Source of the DNA: Akkermansia sp.
GTDB lineage: Bacteria; Verrucomicrobiota; Verrucomicrobiia; Verrucomicrobiales; Akkermansiaceae
Reading direction: 5' to 3'
DNA: 64,000 nt
NCBI GenBank assembly: GCA_017415555.1
Contig: JAFQGF010000020.1
Span: forward strand, 29,299-93,298
Part shown: positions 1 to 10,700 of the stretch, piece after piece
How positions within the stretch are numbered: position 1 is the stretch's first letter
Layout of the letters: each line of letters starts with the position of its first letter
The notes under the pieces: generated by a model
Database searches by the model: none
What the model was told of the DNA's origin: nothing
The model's input: the letters and a program-made list of their open reading frames with translations, nothing else
Translations under genes and position numbers: made by a program

Positions 1-2
1 TT

Positions 3-962
3 CTTAGCGGTAAGGTGTGGCATGAGGCCGTGAGCGATGCTGACCTGCCCACCGTGGGCGATTGGGTGGCAGTGGACCCGGGGCAGGGGAAGGATTTGCC
101 GGTTATCCGCGCCATGCTGCCCCGCCGTAACAGGTTTTCCCGCAAGGCTCCCGGAAAAAGCTGTGCAGAGCAGGTTATTGGTACCAATGTGGATATGGTT
201 GTGCTGGTGACGGATGCCGCCGGCGATTATAATTTGCGCCGTATTGAGCGCTATCTTACCCTCATCCGAAAATGTGGAGCCAAGCCGGTTGTGCTTATCA
301 ATAAGGAGGATATCGTTCCGGCTGAACAGATGCAGCAGGCTTGTGCCGAGGTGGCTGCGCTCGGGGTGGAGGTGTACCCCATTGTTGCTCGTTGGAAGAA
401 AGGGTACCCGAAATACCTGAGACGTGTGCCCAAGGGAATCACTATCACGGTGGTCGGCTCATCCGGGGTGGGTAAAAGCACCTTTGTGAACTCACTGCTG
501 GGCGATGAGTGGTTAGAAACCGGTGGGGTTAACGAGGTTACTGGCAAGGGGCGTCATACTACGGTAGCTCGCGAGCTGGTTGTCTTGCCGGGAGGCGGTG
601 TGCTCATCGACAACCCCGGTATGCGGGAAATTCAGATGTGGACGGATACTGCCAGTCTGCGTGCTCAGTTTGATGACCTGGCGGCACTTGCCTGCGAATG
701 TCGTTTTGCTGATTGTTCCCACCGCAAGGATGCTGGCTGTGCCATTCGGGCAGCGCTGGAGGGCGGAACCCTTTCGCCGGAACGCTACGAGCATTTCCTG
801 AATCTGGACGCGGAAATCGCTGAGTTGGAACGCCGTTCCGCTAAGCGACAGATGACGCTGGAGCGCGTTTCCCGCCGCGAAAAACGCAATACAATGCGTA
901 ACCGCGATGACCGCGAGGAGCGTCTGCGCGACCTTCATCCCAACCGACGACAGCTGCATTGA
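3..962 (+). CDS. rsgA: Ribosome small subunit-dependent GTPase A, 5'-truncated by window edge
   Basis: RsgA is a circularly permuted GTPase that helps late maturation of the 30S ribosomal subunit. The reading frame is open from base 3 and the OB-fold end (DADLPTVGDWVAV) is already under way, so the true start lies outside the window; the GTG at 15 is probably internal. Motifs appear in the permuted order typical of the family: G4 NKED near base 300, then G1 GSSGVGKST near 465, then G3 as DNPGMRE near 610 (DTPG is more usual). A C-terminal zinc-binding cluster follows, with Cys residues at CECRFADC, a His at SHRKD and a final Cys. The tail is Arg-rich. The gene is followed by 180 bases before the next large gene. 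Confidence 0.93.
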   Translation, partial: LSGKVWHEAVSDADLPTVGDWVAVDPGQGKDLPVIRAMLPRRNRFSRKAPGKSCAEQVIGTNVDMVVLVTDAAGDYNLRRIERYLTLIRKCGAKPVVLINKEDIVPAEQMQQACAEVAALGVEVYPIVARWKKGYPKYLRRVPKGITITVVGSSGVGKSTFVNSLLGDEWLETGGVNEVTGKGRHTTVARELVVLPGGGVLIDNPGMREIQMWTDTASLRAQFDDLAALACECRFADCSHRKDAGCAIRAALEGGTLSPERYEHFLNLDAEIAELERRSAKRQMTLERVSRREKRNTMRNRDDREERLRDLHPNRRQLH

Positions 963-1035
963 GCCCATTTTCCCGAACGTTATAGGGGATTAAACTCCAA
1001 AATGCAAAAAAAAACAAAAAAGTGAGCTTGAAACC

Positions 1036-1064
1036 TTGAAAAGCTCTGCATGTTATGATAATAT
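1036..1064 (+). promoter_or_regulatory. Candidate promoter for the SNF2-type helicase gene
   Basis: TTGAAA at 1036-1041 and TAATAT at 1059-1064 are separated by 17 bp, upstream of the gene starting near 1144. The -10 box is only a 4/6 match. A short open frame of 26 codons starts at 1071, 7 bp after the -10 box, and could be a leader or chance. Confidence 0.4.
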
Positions 1065-1143
1065 ACAAACATGGACGCCCTGCGCGCATGCGGCATGAAG
1101 TATGCCCACACCGCACGGTGTCAAACGTCAGAAAGCTCGTCAC

Positions 1144-4100
1144 ATGTTAAGTCCCGCTCTTAATCCCGATCGCGCCACACTCAATTTCCTCAACGCTTAT
1201 TCTGAAGAGGTGCGTAACGAAGGTGAAAAGCTCCAGAAAGATGGAGCCGTTACGCAAATTTTCGGTAATCACCTGTTTATTCAGGGGCGCGTTGAAACGA
1301 AAAACGGTATCTTCCGTACCAGCCTGCGCTTGCAAGGCAATCGCTGGTTCGGTTCTGCTACGGCAGAAGATGAAGATGTGGCCGGTGCCTGCCTCATTGC
1401 TACGATGATTGAGCGCATGTACCGTGGCACCAGCATGCCCGAGAGCCCGAATGAACTCAATGAAATCCCGCTGACGGACCTTCTGGAGGAGAAGCTGGAC
1501 CGCGACCTCGACCAGAAGGAAGTTGACTTTGTTACCAAGCTCGAGAAGCGCTACCGCCGCTTTGCTATCGAGCAGGAAATCCATGACCACGACCTTGTCC
1601 GCCTCAATCCTCGCTGGGATATCAGCGGTTACGAGGCGCTTGAGCTCTGGCCCACTCCCCCTCGCAATATCCTGGAATTCTGGAACTACATTGCCTATGC
1701 CTTCACCAAGAAGCGCATCTCCTATCCGGAGTTTATGAATGTGGTGACGGATTTGGAGAAGGTGCAGCGCAAAATCAGCGAGTGGGAGCGGGAAAAGGAA
1801 ATCGGTACTTGGTATGAGCGTATTCAGGGTGTCAATGAGCGCCCACCGCAGCCTCCCCGCCACGCCATGCATATGCGCCTGGTTTCCACCATCAATGAGG
1901 CGCGTTTCGAGTTCCGCTACAGCGACAAGGATGACTGGACCCCCATCCGCGAGCGCAATCAGCTGGATGCATTGCTGGTTGAGTTCCTGCACGGGGCACT
2001 CAAGACAGATCCGCAGACGGATATCCTTCTGAATGTGCTGCGCGATTATGCTGACCGTGAGGAAACCGTAATCCTGGATTTGGATAAGGAATCCGCTTGC
2101 TGCGTGATGAACCGCCTTTTCCACCAGCCTGCCCTCAAGGGCTATCTGGTGAACCTGGACGAGTGCTACTTCAAGGTGGTGAAAGAACCGCTGAAGTGGA
2201 TATGCATTGATGACCCCATTGTGCCGGATTGTTATGGCCTGCAGCTTGTCACAGCCGCCGGTGTGCATGTGACTCACTCTGTGCGCCAGCTTCCCGGCCA
2301 GGTGGAACTTTACCAGTCCGATGAAACTGTCTTCCCCGGTCCGCCCAAGTGGTTGGAAAGCACAGAGGTAGAGCCTCGATATTCCATTCCCAAGTCTGTG
2401 ATAGACAGCTTGGATGGTGTGGAGTTCCTGCGTAAGATTGGCGCTACACTGCCGCCCAGCATGGAGGAACGAGTGGTGGACATCGAGATGAAGCCCACCT
2501 TCAGCATGAAGATAGTGCGAGGTCTGACCAGCGCGGATACTGAGCACGTCCTGCTTGAGGTAACTGCTCAGGACGAGCCCGGTCGCCGTAAGGAGCGACT
2601 GGGCAAGGATGATTGGGAAGTCGTGGAGCAGGCTCCTGTGAAAGATCGCACGCTGCTGCGTTTCATTCGCGATTACCTCTACCCCATCCCCGGTCTGCTG
2701 GAGGAGATGTCTTTCACCTACGATGCCCCCCTGGTTGCCTTTAAGAGCCGTATTACCAAGCAGTTCCCCGAGAAATTCGCCGAGTGGGCCAAGGCCATTC
2801 CTGATACCATCAAGGTGGAGATGGATGAAAACCTGCAGTCTCTTATGGCAGACCCGGTGGCTGCGGCGATTCGCTTTGAGGTTGTCAATCAGGAGATTGA
2901 CTGGTTCGACCTGCGCGTGGTGATTGATGTGGAGGGCGTTACCCTCAGCAAAGAGCAGATTCGCGCTCTCGTTTCCGCCCGTGGCGGTTATGTGCGTATG
3001 GACGATGGGCGCTGGATGCGTCTGGAAATCAAACTGGACGATGCCCAGCGCGATGCTGTTACAAAACTGGGGCTGGATCCCTTCGACCTCTCCGGCGAGA
3101 CGCACCGCATGCATGCTCTGCAGCTGGCGGACCCGCGCGCGGCGGAGGTGTTCGACCCCAAGGCCTGGCAGAAGATTAAGGAACGCACTGCTGAGATTAA
3201 GATTGATGTGAAGCCAGACGTGCCCGAGACTCTGCAGGCTACCCTGCGTCCTTACCAGATAGAGGGTTTCCACTTCCTTGCTTATCTTGCGGAGAACGGA
3301 TTTGGCGGCATTCTTGCTGACGACATGGGTCTGGGTAAGACGATACAGTCCATCACCTATGTGCTTTGGCTGCGCGAGGATTACCTGCGCCGCAATAAGC
3401 AGGGGCGTAAGAAGGTTGCCATTCCTCCGGTGCTGATTGTGTGCCCCAAGTCCGTGTTGGATGTGTGGGCAAGCGAGACGGAGAAGTTTGCCCCCGGTGT
3501 GCGTGTGCTCGTCATTCGTAACAAAGAGCAGGCTGTGGTGGAGGATATTCTGGCCAACTACGACATGGTGGTCATCAACTACGCCCAGTTGCGTGTGTGC
3601 GGCGAACAGGTGAACGCCATTAAGTGGCTCACTGTCATTCTGGATGAAGGTCAGCAGATTAAGAACCCGGATTCCAAGGCGGCCAAGTCTGCACGCGAGC
3701 TTACAGCGTACAATCGCCTGGTGCTCTCCGGTACGCCTATTGAGAACCGTCTGCTGGATATGTGGTCCCTCATGGCTTTTGCCATGCCGGGTGTGCTGGG
3801 TAGCCGCGCCTACTTCAAGAAACGTTTCGACAAGCGTAAGGACTCCCAGAGTCAGAATCGCCTGGCAGCTCGCCTCAAACCTTTCCTGCTGCGCCGTACC
3901 AAACAGCAGGTGGCCAAGGATTTGCCGCCCCGTACGGAAGAGGAGGTGTACGCCAAGATGGAGGGCATCCAGCGCCAGCTCTACAAGGCAGAGCTGCGCC
4001 GCATCCAGAAGGCACTGCTGGGCGTGGATTCCGACGAGTCCGTCAAGAAGAACTCCTTTGCCATTCTGCAGGGACTCATGCGCCTGAGACAAATATGCTG

Positions 4101-4683
4101 TCACCCCGGTCTGGTGGACAAGAAATATGCCGGCGAGAGCAGTGCCAAGCTCAATGCTTTGTTCTATCTGCTTGACCAGCTGCGGGATGAGGGACACAAG
4201 GTGCTTGTGTTCTCCCAGTTTGTCTCCATGCTCGACATCATCAAAGCCCGTCTGGAGGCGGATAGCCGCCCGTTCAATTACCTGACGGGTGCCACCAAGG
4301 ATCGTAAGGCTGAGATTGAAAAGTTCCAGACGACCAAGGAACCCAGCGTATTCCTGCTTTCGCTCAAAGCCGGTGGTGCCGGTCTTAACCTCACCTCTGC
4401 TTCCTACGTAATTCTGTATGATCCGTGGTGGAATCCGGCTGTGGAAAGTCAGGCTATCGACCGTACGCACCGAATCGGCCAGAAAAACAAGGTTATTGCC
4501 TATCGTCTGCTGACACGTGATTCTGTGGAAGAAAAGATTCGTGTGCTGCAGCACCAGAAGAATCAGCTCGTGACGAATGTACTCGGCGATGAGGGCTTTG
4601 CCTCCAGCCTGGACCTTAATGACTTGCAGTTCATTCTTGCCCATGGCGGTGATGATACGGACGACGACGTACCCATCATGTAA
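1144..4683 (+). CDS. SNF2-family DEAD/DEAH-box helicase
   Basis: A large bacterial SNF2/Rad54-like ATPase of about 1,179 residues that would translocate on double-stranded DNA; its biological role is not evident from the neighbours. The N-terminal 680 residues are a long family-specific region without motifs I can name. The ATPase core begins near residue 690 (LRPYQIEGF). It shows Walker A DDMGLGKT near 726, motif II DEGQQIKN near 833 (bacterial SNF2 proteins usually have DEAQ or DEGQ), motif III LSGTPIENR near 862, and motif VI SQAIDRTHRIGQ near 1104. I chose the ATG at 1144; an in-frame ATG at 1102 would add 14 basic residues, and neither has a clear ribosome binding site. A strong terminator follows the stop. 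Confidence 0.93.
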   Translation: MLSPALNPDRATLNFLNAYSEEVRNEGEKLQKDGAVTQIFGNHLFIQGRVETKNGIFRTSLRLQGNRWFGSATAEDEDVAGACLIATMIERMYRGTSMPESPNELNEIPLTDLLEEKLDRDLDQKEVDFVTKLEKRYRRFAIEQEIHDHDLVRLNPRWDISGYEALELWPTPPRNILEFWNYIAYAFTKKRISYPEFMNVVTDLEKVQRKISEWEREKEIGTWYERIQGVNERPPQPPRHAMHMRLVSTINEARFEFRYSDKDDWTPIRERNQLDALLVEFLHGALKTDPQTDILLNVLRDYADREETVILDLDKESACCVMNRLFHQPALKGYLVNLDECYFKVVKEPLKWICIDDPIVPDCYGLQLVTAAGVHVTHSVRQLPGQVELYQSDETVFPGPPKWLESTEVEPRYSIPKSVIDSLDGVEFLRKIGATLPPSMEERVVDIEMKPTFSMKIVRGLTSADTEHVLLEVTAQDEPGRRKERLGKDDWEVVEQAPVKDRTLLRFIRDYLYPIPGLLEEMSFTYDAPLVAFKSRITKQFPEKFAEWAKAIPDTIKVEMDENLQSLMADPVAAAIRFEVVNQEIDWFDLRVVIDVEGVTLSKEQIRALVSARGGYVRMDDGRWMRLEIKLDDAQRDAVTKLGLDPFDLSGETHRMHALQLADPRAAEVFDPKAWQKIKERTAEIKIDVKPDVPETLQATLRPYQIEGFHFLAYLAENGFGGILADDMGLGKTIQSITYVLWLREDYLRRNKQGRKKVAIPPVLIVCPKSVLDVWASETEKFAPGVRVLVIRNKEQAVVEDILANYDMVVINYAQLRVCGEQVNAIKWLTVILDEGQQIKNPDSKAAKSARELTAYNRLVLSGTPIENRLLDMWSLMAFAMPGVLGSRAYFKKRFDKRKDSQSQNRLAARLKPFLLRRTKQQVAKDLPPRTEEEVYAKMEGIQRQLYKAELRRIQKALLGVDSDESVKKNSFAILQGLMRLRQICCHPGLVDKKYAGESSAKLNALFYLLDQLRDEGHKVLVFSQFVSMLDIIKARLEADSRPFNYLTGATKDRKAEIEKFQTTKEPSVFLLSLKAGGAGLNLTSASYVILYDPWWNPAVESQAIDRTHRIGQKNKVIAYRLLTRDSVEEKIRVLQHQKNQLVTNVLGDEGFASSLDLNDLQFILAHGGDDTDDDVPIM

Positions 4684-4709
4684 TTCTTCGCTTTCAATAT
4701 CACATTCAA

Positions 4710-4746
4710 AAACGGCAAGCCTCTGTGAGGCTTGCCGTTTTGCCTG
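4710..4746 (+). terminator. Rho-independent terminator of the SNF2 gene
   Basis: A perfect 14-bp stem (4710-4723 with 4727-4740) has a TGT loop and starts 26 bases after the stop codon. The A-rich and T-rich stem ends suggest it may also work for the convergent gene at 4772-5227. Confidence 0.85.
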
Positions 4747-4771
4747 TTTTCATACGGAGGAGCCGCCGCGC

Positions 4772-5227
4772 TCATTTGCTGCTTTGATTGTGAGGAGCGG
4801 GCTTCCTGCATATCGGTAGCCCCACGGGGACGAGGTAGGCATTGGTCAGATAATAATCTCCGGTCGTCCGCAGCTGTTCATAACAGCTGCGGCACAGGTG
4901 GGTTGCAAAAATGCGGGAATCCTGAAAATCGCGTTCTCGCACCAGCACGCCCTGTACATTAAGGGCTCCGGTTCGCGGATTTGGGCACAAACAATGCCCG
5001 CACATCCACGGCATCAGCCGAACCTGGCTTCGCACGTATTCCACCCAGTTGCTGCAGCCGTCCGGCAATTGAAACTGTGCCATTTCCTCTTCGGTCAGCA
5101 GCCGTACCCCGTACATAACCTTCACAAGCCGTCCATCTTCGTCTCGTTCCTGCACAAAGTGCCGGATGGGCTTCCCCCACCGATCTCGCTCGACATAATC
5201 GGTTATTACTTTTTGTCTCCTTGCCAT
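4772..5227 (-). CDS. Hypothetical protein with paired CxxC motifs
   Basis: A 151-residue protein that I do not recognise. It has a basic N-terminus (MARRQK) and no signal peptide or membrane segment. Cysteines are arranged as CGHCLC at residues 76-81 and CRSC at 112-115, the spacing expected of a treble-clef or zinc-ribbon-like metal site. The region between them (about 30 residues) contains an Arg/Asp-rich strand-turn. The gene converges on the SNF2 helicase gene. A sequence resembling the iron-box-like sites near feoA lies directly upstream of the start codon. Function unknown; metal or nucleic acid binding is inference from the Cys pattern only. Confidence 0.72.
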   Translation of the reverse strand: MARRQKVITDYVERDRWGKPIRHFVQERDEDGRLVKVMYGVRLLTEEEMAQFQLPDGCSNWVEYVRSQVRLMPWMCGHCLCPNPRTGALNVQGVLVRERDFQDSRIFATHLCRSCYEQLRTTGDYYLTNAYLVPVGLPICRKPAPHNQSSK

Positions 5228-5229
5228 GA

Positions 5230-5241
5230 TAGTCTAACCTA
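5230..5241. promoter_or_regulatory. Possible DtxR/IdeR-like operator half-match
   Basis: TAGTCTAACCTA lies 2 bases upstream of the start codon of the minus-strand CxxC gene. It matches the feoA promoter operator (TAGTCTAAACTA on its minus strand) at 11 of 12 positions. A chance match of this quality in the window is not unlikely, so this is tentative. Confidence 0.25.
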
Positions 5242-5430
5242 CCATTCCCGCTCATGCTCGTCAAGTCTAATCCCCCTTGTAAAGGGGTAAAGCAGTGGGT
5301 ATTATGACAAATGGATTGCCGAAGACAGAATATAAGAAAAATACAGTGAGATAAAACATGTTATAGATTCTTTTTTTTAATTCTATTCGTTTTTCGCTGT
5401 TAGTATTTTGCGTGTAGTCTATGGTGGTGT

Positions 5431-7695
5431 ATGAAACCTCGACTCACACGCTCCCTGCTGCGTTTTATAGCAGGTGTTGTGGTCTGCAGCGCGATGGCTC
5501 AGGCCGATGATCTGACGTGGAATGGTGAAGCAACCAGCAATACCTGGAACACCGATTCTGCAAATACCAACTGGCAGAATGCCGGAGTGGCGGCTCCCTT
5601 CGTGGCGGGCGATAACGTGACCTTCTCTGCTCCTGCCGGTGTTGTGGTGGACAATGTACAGGTGGGCGAAGCTCTCGAAGCCGGTACGGTGAAGGTGGAC
5701 GATGACTATACCTTCACGACCACGGCAGAGAGCTCCATTTCCGGTAATTTTGCCGGCTCCGGCAGCATCCGCAAAGCCGGTGACTTTCTGTTGACTCTCC
5801 AGGCCGGAGATGCCACAACAGATGGCCCGGCATTGGCTGTGGAGGGCGGTAATCTCGCATTGGCTGGCACCGCAACCTACCGCGAACTCACCTCCATGGC
5901 AGAAGGTACCCAGCTCCAAGTACAGGAGGGGGCTGATGTGACATTTGCCAATGCTGCTACCGGTACGGATGTTGCACTGCAGGGCACGATGCGCCTGGCC
6001 TCCGGCGATTCCACCTTCAATTCGGTCAATGGTGCCGGTGCGGTGGATATCGCAGCAGATACAACTCTGGCACTTGCAGCGGATTCTTCCGTGGGCACAC
6101 TGAGCAATGCCGGTACTGTGACGGCTGCTGGTAATCTGCTGGTGCAGAACGCCGTGGAAGCCGGCGGTGATGTGAGTGCGGCTCGTCTTATTCTGAACAA
6201 TGGCGGTACATTCTCCACACTCAAGACCGATAACCTGGTGCTGGGCTCTGCCATCAGCAAGACGGCGCCTTCCGTAACGACTGCGACGCTCGGCTCTGCA
6301 AATGGCAGCGATATGCAGGTGGATGTGACTCGCCTTGTGCGCGGCTCCGGCGATTACCTCCTGGTAAGTGCCACAGATATGGGCGATACTAACTACACCC
6401 TTTCTGAGGATACGGTCAATCGCTTCCGTAATTCCGGTTTCCTGGCGGAGATGACGCGTGGTACAGAGGGGCTGGTGCTCACGCTGGACTCCTTCAATAA
6501 TGGCTTCTATGCCGCCAACGTCCGCAGCAGCAATGCCCGTGCCGGTGCAACCCTCCTCGACCAGGCCTTTGCCGATCTGGATCCGCAGGAAAACCGCACT
6601 GCTCACCCCAATCTCGCTCGCGTGCTGGATACGATGGATGCATACATTCTTGCCGGCAACAGCACTGCTGCTGACCGTCTGGCTGCCAATGTGGCCGGCG
6701 CCGGCGTAGCGAATCTGAACGCTGCCTGGCGTGGACAGATGGAACGCCAGCTGCGAGCTATTCGCAACCGGATGACCTCCTTCCAGGGTGGAATGCCCTG
6801 CTGCCCGCCCGACCCCAAGGCTCCTGTAGTCGAGCCTCTGCGTTATACCTTCTGGGCTAATGCCGAGATGGATTACCAGAATCAGAGCGGCGAGGGCACT
6901 TTGCCCGGCTATAAGCTGCACAGCATCGGTGGTACGGCCGGCTTTGCCATGCTGGCGGCAGAGGATCTTACCATAGGTGCTGCTTTCACCGGTATGGCCG
7001 GGCGTCTCAGCTCCAAGGGCTATGGCTCGGATGCCTCCGGTGATTTGGATGCTTACTATGCCAATATCTTCATGCGTAAGGATGTAGACTGTGTGCAGCA
7101 CTCCCTTATTGGCTCTGTGGGCTGGGCAGATATCTCCTTCAAGCGCCGTGTAGGCATGCCTGGTGGTGGCTATGCCACTCGCGGTACTACGGATGGCCTT
7201 GGCTTCGGTGTGATGTACGAAGTAGCTCGTTCTTATCGCATTTCCGAGGACACCATGAAGAGCGCCTGGTGGCAGCCCGTCTTCAATGTAGCATATGTAC
7301 ACAGCAAGGTGGATGCCTACACGGAATCCGGCTCCGATGCAGCATTGCGTGTCGGTAAGCAGGACAGCAACAATGTCATCTTCGGTTTTGGTGCTCGCAT
7401 GCAGGGCATTGTCGGTGAGGGTATCTTCAACACTCCTGCTATGATGGAGGCACGAATCCTGGGTAAGGGCATTACCGGTGGCCGTCGCGGCAAGGCAGAC
7501 GTTTCCATCCCCGGTGTGGCGGCTTCTTCCACGGTGCGTGGTTCGGAATCCAGCGCCATGGGTGTGGAACTCGGCATCGGCTTCAATATCCCGCTCGGTC
7601 GCGATTACGGTGCACTCATTACGGATTTCACCGCAGAGTTCTACCAGGACCAGACCAGTGTGAACGGCGTGCTGGGCTATCGCATCGACTTCTGA
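5431..7695 (+). CDS. Autotransporter outer membrane beta-barrel protein
   Basis: A 754-residue surface protein. A signal peptide (MKPRLTRSLLRFIAGVVVCSAMAQA) is followed by a passenger of about 430 residues rich in Gly, Ala, Thr, Asn and short repeated strands (for example GNFAGSGSIRKAGDFLLTLQAG), as in beta-helix passengers. From about residue 470 a C-terminal barrel begins (YTFWANAEMDYQNQ) with alternating strands and ends LGYRIDF, the terminal Phe expected for BAM-dependent insertion. A CC pair lies in the linker (GGMPCCPPDPKAP). The passenger's ligand or activity cannot be read from the sequence. It is a single-gene unit with its own terminator. Upstream, the 200 bases from 5228 are AT-rich near 5360-5406 and include a TAGTAT at 5401 but no convincing -35 box. 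Confidence 0.88.
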   Translation: MKPRLTRSLLRFIAGVVVCSAMAQADDLTWNGEATSNTWNTDSANTNWQNAGVAAPFVAGDNVTFSAPAGVVVDNVQVGEALEAGTVKVDDDYTFTTTAESSISGNFAGSGSIRKAGDFLLTLQAGDATTDGPALAVEGGNLALAGTATYRELTSMAEGTQLQVQEGADVTFANAATGTDVALQGTMRLASGDSTFNSVNGAGAVDIAADTTLALAADSSVGTLSNAGTVTAAGNLLVQNAVEAGGDVSAARLILNNGGTFSTLKTDNLVLGSAISKTAPSVTTATLGSANGSDMQVDVTRLVRGSGDYLLVSATDMGDTNYTLSEDTVNRFRNSGFLAEMTRGTEGLVLTLDSFNNGFYAANVRSSNARAGATLLDQAFADLDPQENRTAHPNLARVLDTMDAYILAGNSTAADRLAANVAGAGVANLNAAWRGQMERQLRAIRNRMTSFQGGMPCCPPDPKAPVVEPLRYTFWANAEMDYQNQSGEGTLPGYKLHSIGGTAGFAMLAAEDLTIGAAFTGMAGRLSSKGYGSDASGDLDAYYANIFMRKDVDCVQHSLIGSVGWADISFKRRVGMPGGGYATRGTTDGLGFGVMYEVARSYRISEDTMKSAWWQPVFNVAYVHSKVDAYTESGSDAALRVGKQDSNNVIFGFGARMQGIVGEGIFNTPAMMEARILGKGITGGRRGKADVSIPGVAASSTVRGSESSAMGVELGIGFNIPLGRDYGALITDFTAEFYQDQTSVNGVLGYRIDF

Positions 7696-7728
7696 TAAGC
7701 CATACCCCTCATTACGTTCCCCAACCCA

Positions 7729-7772
7729 CCCCTGCGGCTGTGGCATTCCGCCCCGCCGCAGGGGATTTTTTT
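7729..7772 (+). terminator. Rho-independent terminator of the autotransporter gene
   Basis: CCCCTGCGGC (7729-7738) pairs with GCCGCAGGGG (7755-7764), followed by ATTTTTTT. It lies 33 bases after the stop codon and just before the convergent addA-like gene end. Confidence 0.85.
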
Positions 7773-7780
7773 ATAGCTTC

Positions 7781-10700
7781 CTACAGCATGCCGTCCTCGT
7801 AGGTAAGCACTCGGGCCGGGGTGCCATCCCCGGGGCAGGAGATGAGGGAACAGCGGACCTCTTGAGGGGGCAGCTCGAATGCCGCAGCTATGAGGGTGCG
7901 GTATTGGCTCAGCTGCGGGGCGTAATGAGCCAGCAACCATTCATAGAAGCTGCTGAATCCCTCTTTCGGGGTGGGACGATTTGTTTTGAAGTCGATGATA
8001 TGGGCCGCTGTAACCTTGCCGCTGGAATCCGAGGTGAGGATGAGGCGGTCGATACTGCCGGAGACCCATTCGTTTGCGGGGCTGATGGCTTCGATTGTCT
8101 GTTCGTTGTATACTTCCAGACCGGGTGCGTGAGTAAAGAGGGCTGCGACATCTGCCTGTTGAAGGGCTGCCGCAACCGTGCGCTGCTGCGGTAGCACCGG
8201 TGTATCGAGCCAGTCCGGCCGCTTTTCTCCCAACCAGATAATCTGCTCAAAGCATTCGTGCACCGCCGTGCCGAAATCGCTTCCGGCGTTCTCCGGTGCA
8301 CTTCCTGCCGCCGGGGAGCCATGGGCAGGTGGGCGTTTGTCTTCACAGTGTGCGAGCGTGGAGGGGGTAACGTGCCGACGGCGATGGCGAGTAACCTTTG
8401 GCAGGGAGGGGAGGGGGCTGGCAGGCTCTTGTTGCTCCCCGGGTAGAGCGAAGGAAGCGTCTTCAAACCACCGTTCATTCCCGCTTTGCCATAGTATGAG
8501 GGGAGAATTGATGGAGGAAACGAGTGTGTCGGCTTCCACCTGTTTGTCGAACGGGGGGTGAAGAAGCATGCGCCGAAGCAGCCCGAAGGTTGAGCGTGCG
8601 GCGCCTTTCCAATGTTTTACAGATGTGTTGTTTTGCTTTTCATCGATTAGGGAGGCTCCGTTGCAGAAAATGTAGTTTGCATGTTTTGCTCGTGTGGCTG
8701 CAACGTAAAGCAGGTTGTATGCCTCTCTGCGCGCGTGCTGTCTTTTTGCGGCACAGAGTGGCTCGAACACTTCTTTCCAGGCATCCCGCTTTTCGCGGCC
8801 TCCGGGGTTGAGTAACAGGGCTTCGACTTCTCCATACACATCTTTCTTGCTGAAGTAGCCCAGCTCGGAAAGTTCATCTTCGGCATCGGCAGATATATAG
8901 GGCAGTATAACCGCATCGAATTCCAGTCCCTTGCTTTTGTGCATGGTCATTATCTGCACATAGCGGGAGGAGGCCGCTGCTGCTGTACCGGCTTTGCCAA
9001 TGCGCGAAAGCCACTCATCTATCGGTCCGCCGCTGCAATCGAAGGCGTGCGCCTCGGTGAGCCAAATGTGGGCGGTGCGTCCCCGGCGCAGATTGCACGG
9101 CTCGGTTGGAAAGCAGTCCAGCAGGTCGTGCACCACGGCGGCGTATCCCCTGTTTTCCAGTTGCTGCAGCCAGTATTCATGCGTTGCTCTGAATTCGGCC
9201 TGTCGGTATTCGAGGGATTTTTCTGCTGCCGGGTATGGCCTGGAAGGGGAAATAAAGAGCTTGCCCATGGGCGAGGCTTTGACGAGGCTGGCTCGGTAGA
9301 CGTCGTCCGGGTGTTGCATCCACAGGAAGAAGGATAACAACAATTCTCCCAGCTGGGAGGTGGCTGCTATTTTGTCGTCTCCCAATCGTGCCAGCGGAAG
9401 CCTGGGGAGTTTTTCTTTAAGTCGTTCTTCTATTTCCTCCGCCTCATTGTTATTGCGAGTGAGGATGGCTATACTCATGCCGTGGCTCGGTGCACCATTA
9501 TCGTCAGTCAGTTCTTTGTCCAGCAGTTCAGCGATGCTGTCGTAAAAGGCGTAGCGGGTGTCTTCGTTATTTTCCTCCTGGGGAACGGCTGTGATGCGAA
9601 CGTATCCGGCTTTTGATGTTGCGGAGCGATGGTGCGAGAAGGTGTTCCGGAGTCGGGCGTCGTGCGAGAGGCGTTCTTCGCTTCCGATAATGCTGAGCGT
9701 TTCGTTATCCTCCCGGATAATGCTGTTCTCTACTTCATCGAGTGCGGTGAACATTTTGTTGATGAAGCCATTTTCCCCCATAATCTCAGGGGAAGAACGA
9801 TAGCTCTTCTCGAGTCCCGAGGGGTGCAGGACTTCCTTCCAGGGCGTTTCCGTCTGTAATTTGTGAAAAACCTCAGTTTCTCCCGTTCGGAAGCCGTAAA
9901 TACTCTGTTTTTCATCACCCACCACAAAGATGCTGCGTTCCGCAGCTCGGGTCTCTTCATGGCGCTCACTCTGTGCGATTTCGTTCAGCACCGGAGCCAG
10001 TGTGGCGAACTGCATCTCTGAGGTGTCCTGGAACTCATCCAGCATCCAGTGTTTGTATGAGGCATCCAGGTTGTAGGTAATACGGTTTGCTGCGTAGTCC
10101 CGGTGTTCGGCATCGCCGCCTTTTTTCATGAGGTGGTAGGCAAACATGGCGATATCGTCGAATCCGACCTTGCCGGTGCTGCGCATGTGTCTGAGGTAGG
10201 CCGTGGCGTAGCTGTTCAGAATGTAGAAAAGACTGCGGGTTTTGTTGATGATGGCCTGCATGTAGATATTGCGCACCTCATTTACAATGTCCTCCATGCG
10301 TGTAGCCAGCAGTTGCTCGGCTTCGTTGGATTTCGGAACCTCGACAAATTTGTTATATGCGCTGCCACTATTGGCGCTTGTGGCGCTGACATGCTTGTGC
10401 AGGAAGGAGAACTTGCCGTCCCTGAGATTTTTGATGAGGGTTGGTATGGCCTTTTTCGCTTTCTCTGCCAGCTTGCTGTTGCTTTCTATAAGCTCCAGCA
10501 GGAGCATGTTCAACTCATTTGAGTAGTTTTCCCATTGTTCCGGGGAGATGGAATCACATGTGATGTCCGATTCCAGCGTGAACGTTTCGGCATTCCCCCA
10601 GGCTTGCGGGGAACTGATGTTTCGGTAGAGAGTGAGATATTTCTGTATCTGTTCGTTGAGGTAAATCATCATGTTTTTACCCTCACCACATGTAAGTTTT

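Noticed and set aside
1147..4644. Open frame of 1,165 codons on the minus strand opposite the SNF2 gene
   Set aside because: It is the antisense of a clear helicase with all motifs; composition is His/Gln-rich without any recognisable block.
5272..5286. CCCCTT-GTA-AAGGGG hairpin as terminator or attenuator
   Set aside because: Only 6 bp, no T run, and no gene ends nearby on the relevant strand.
5419..7746. Long minus-strand open frame opposite the autotransporter
   Set aside because: Shadow of a biased coding strand; the plus-strand protein has a signal peptide and a barrel end.
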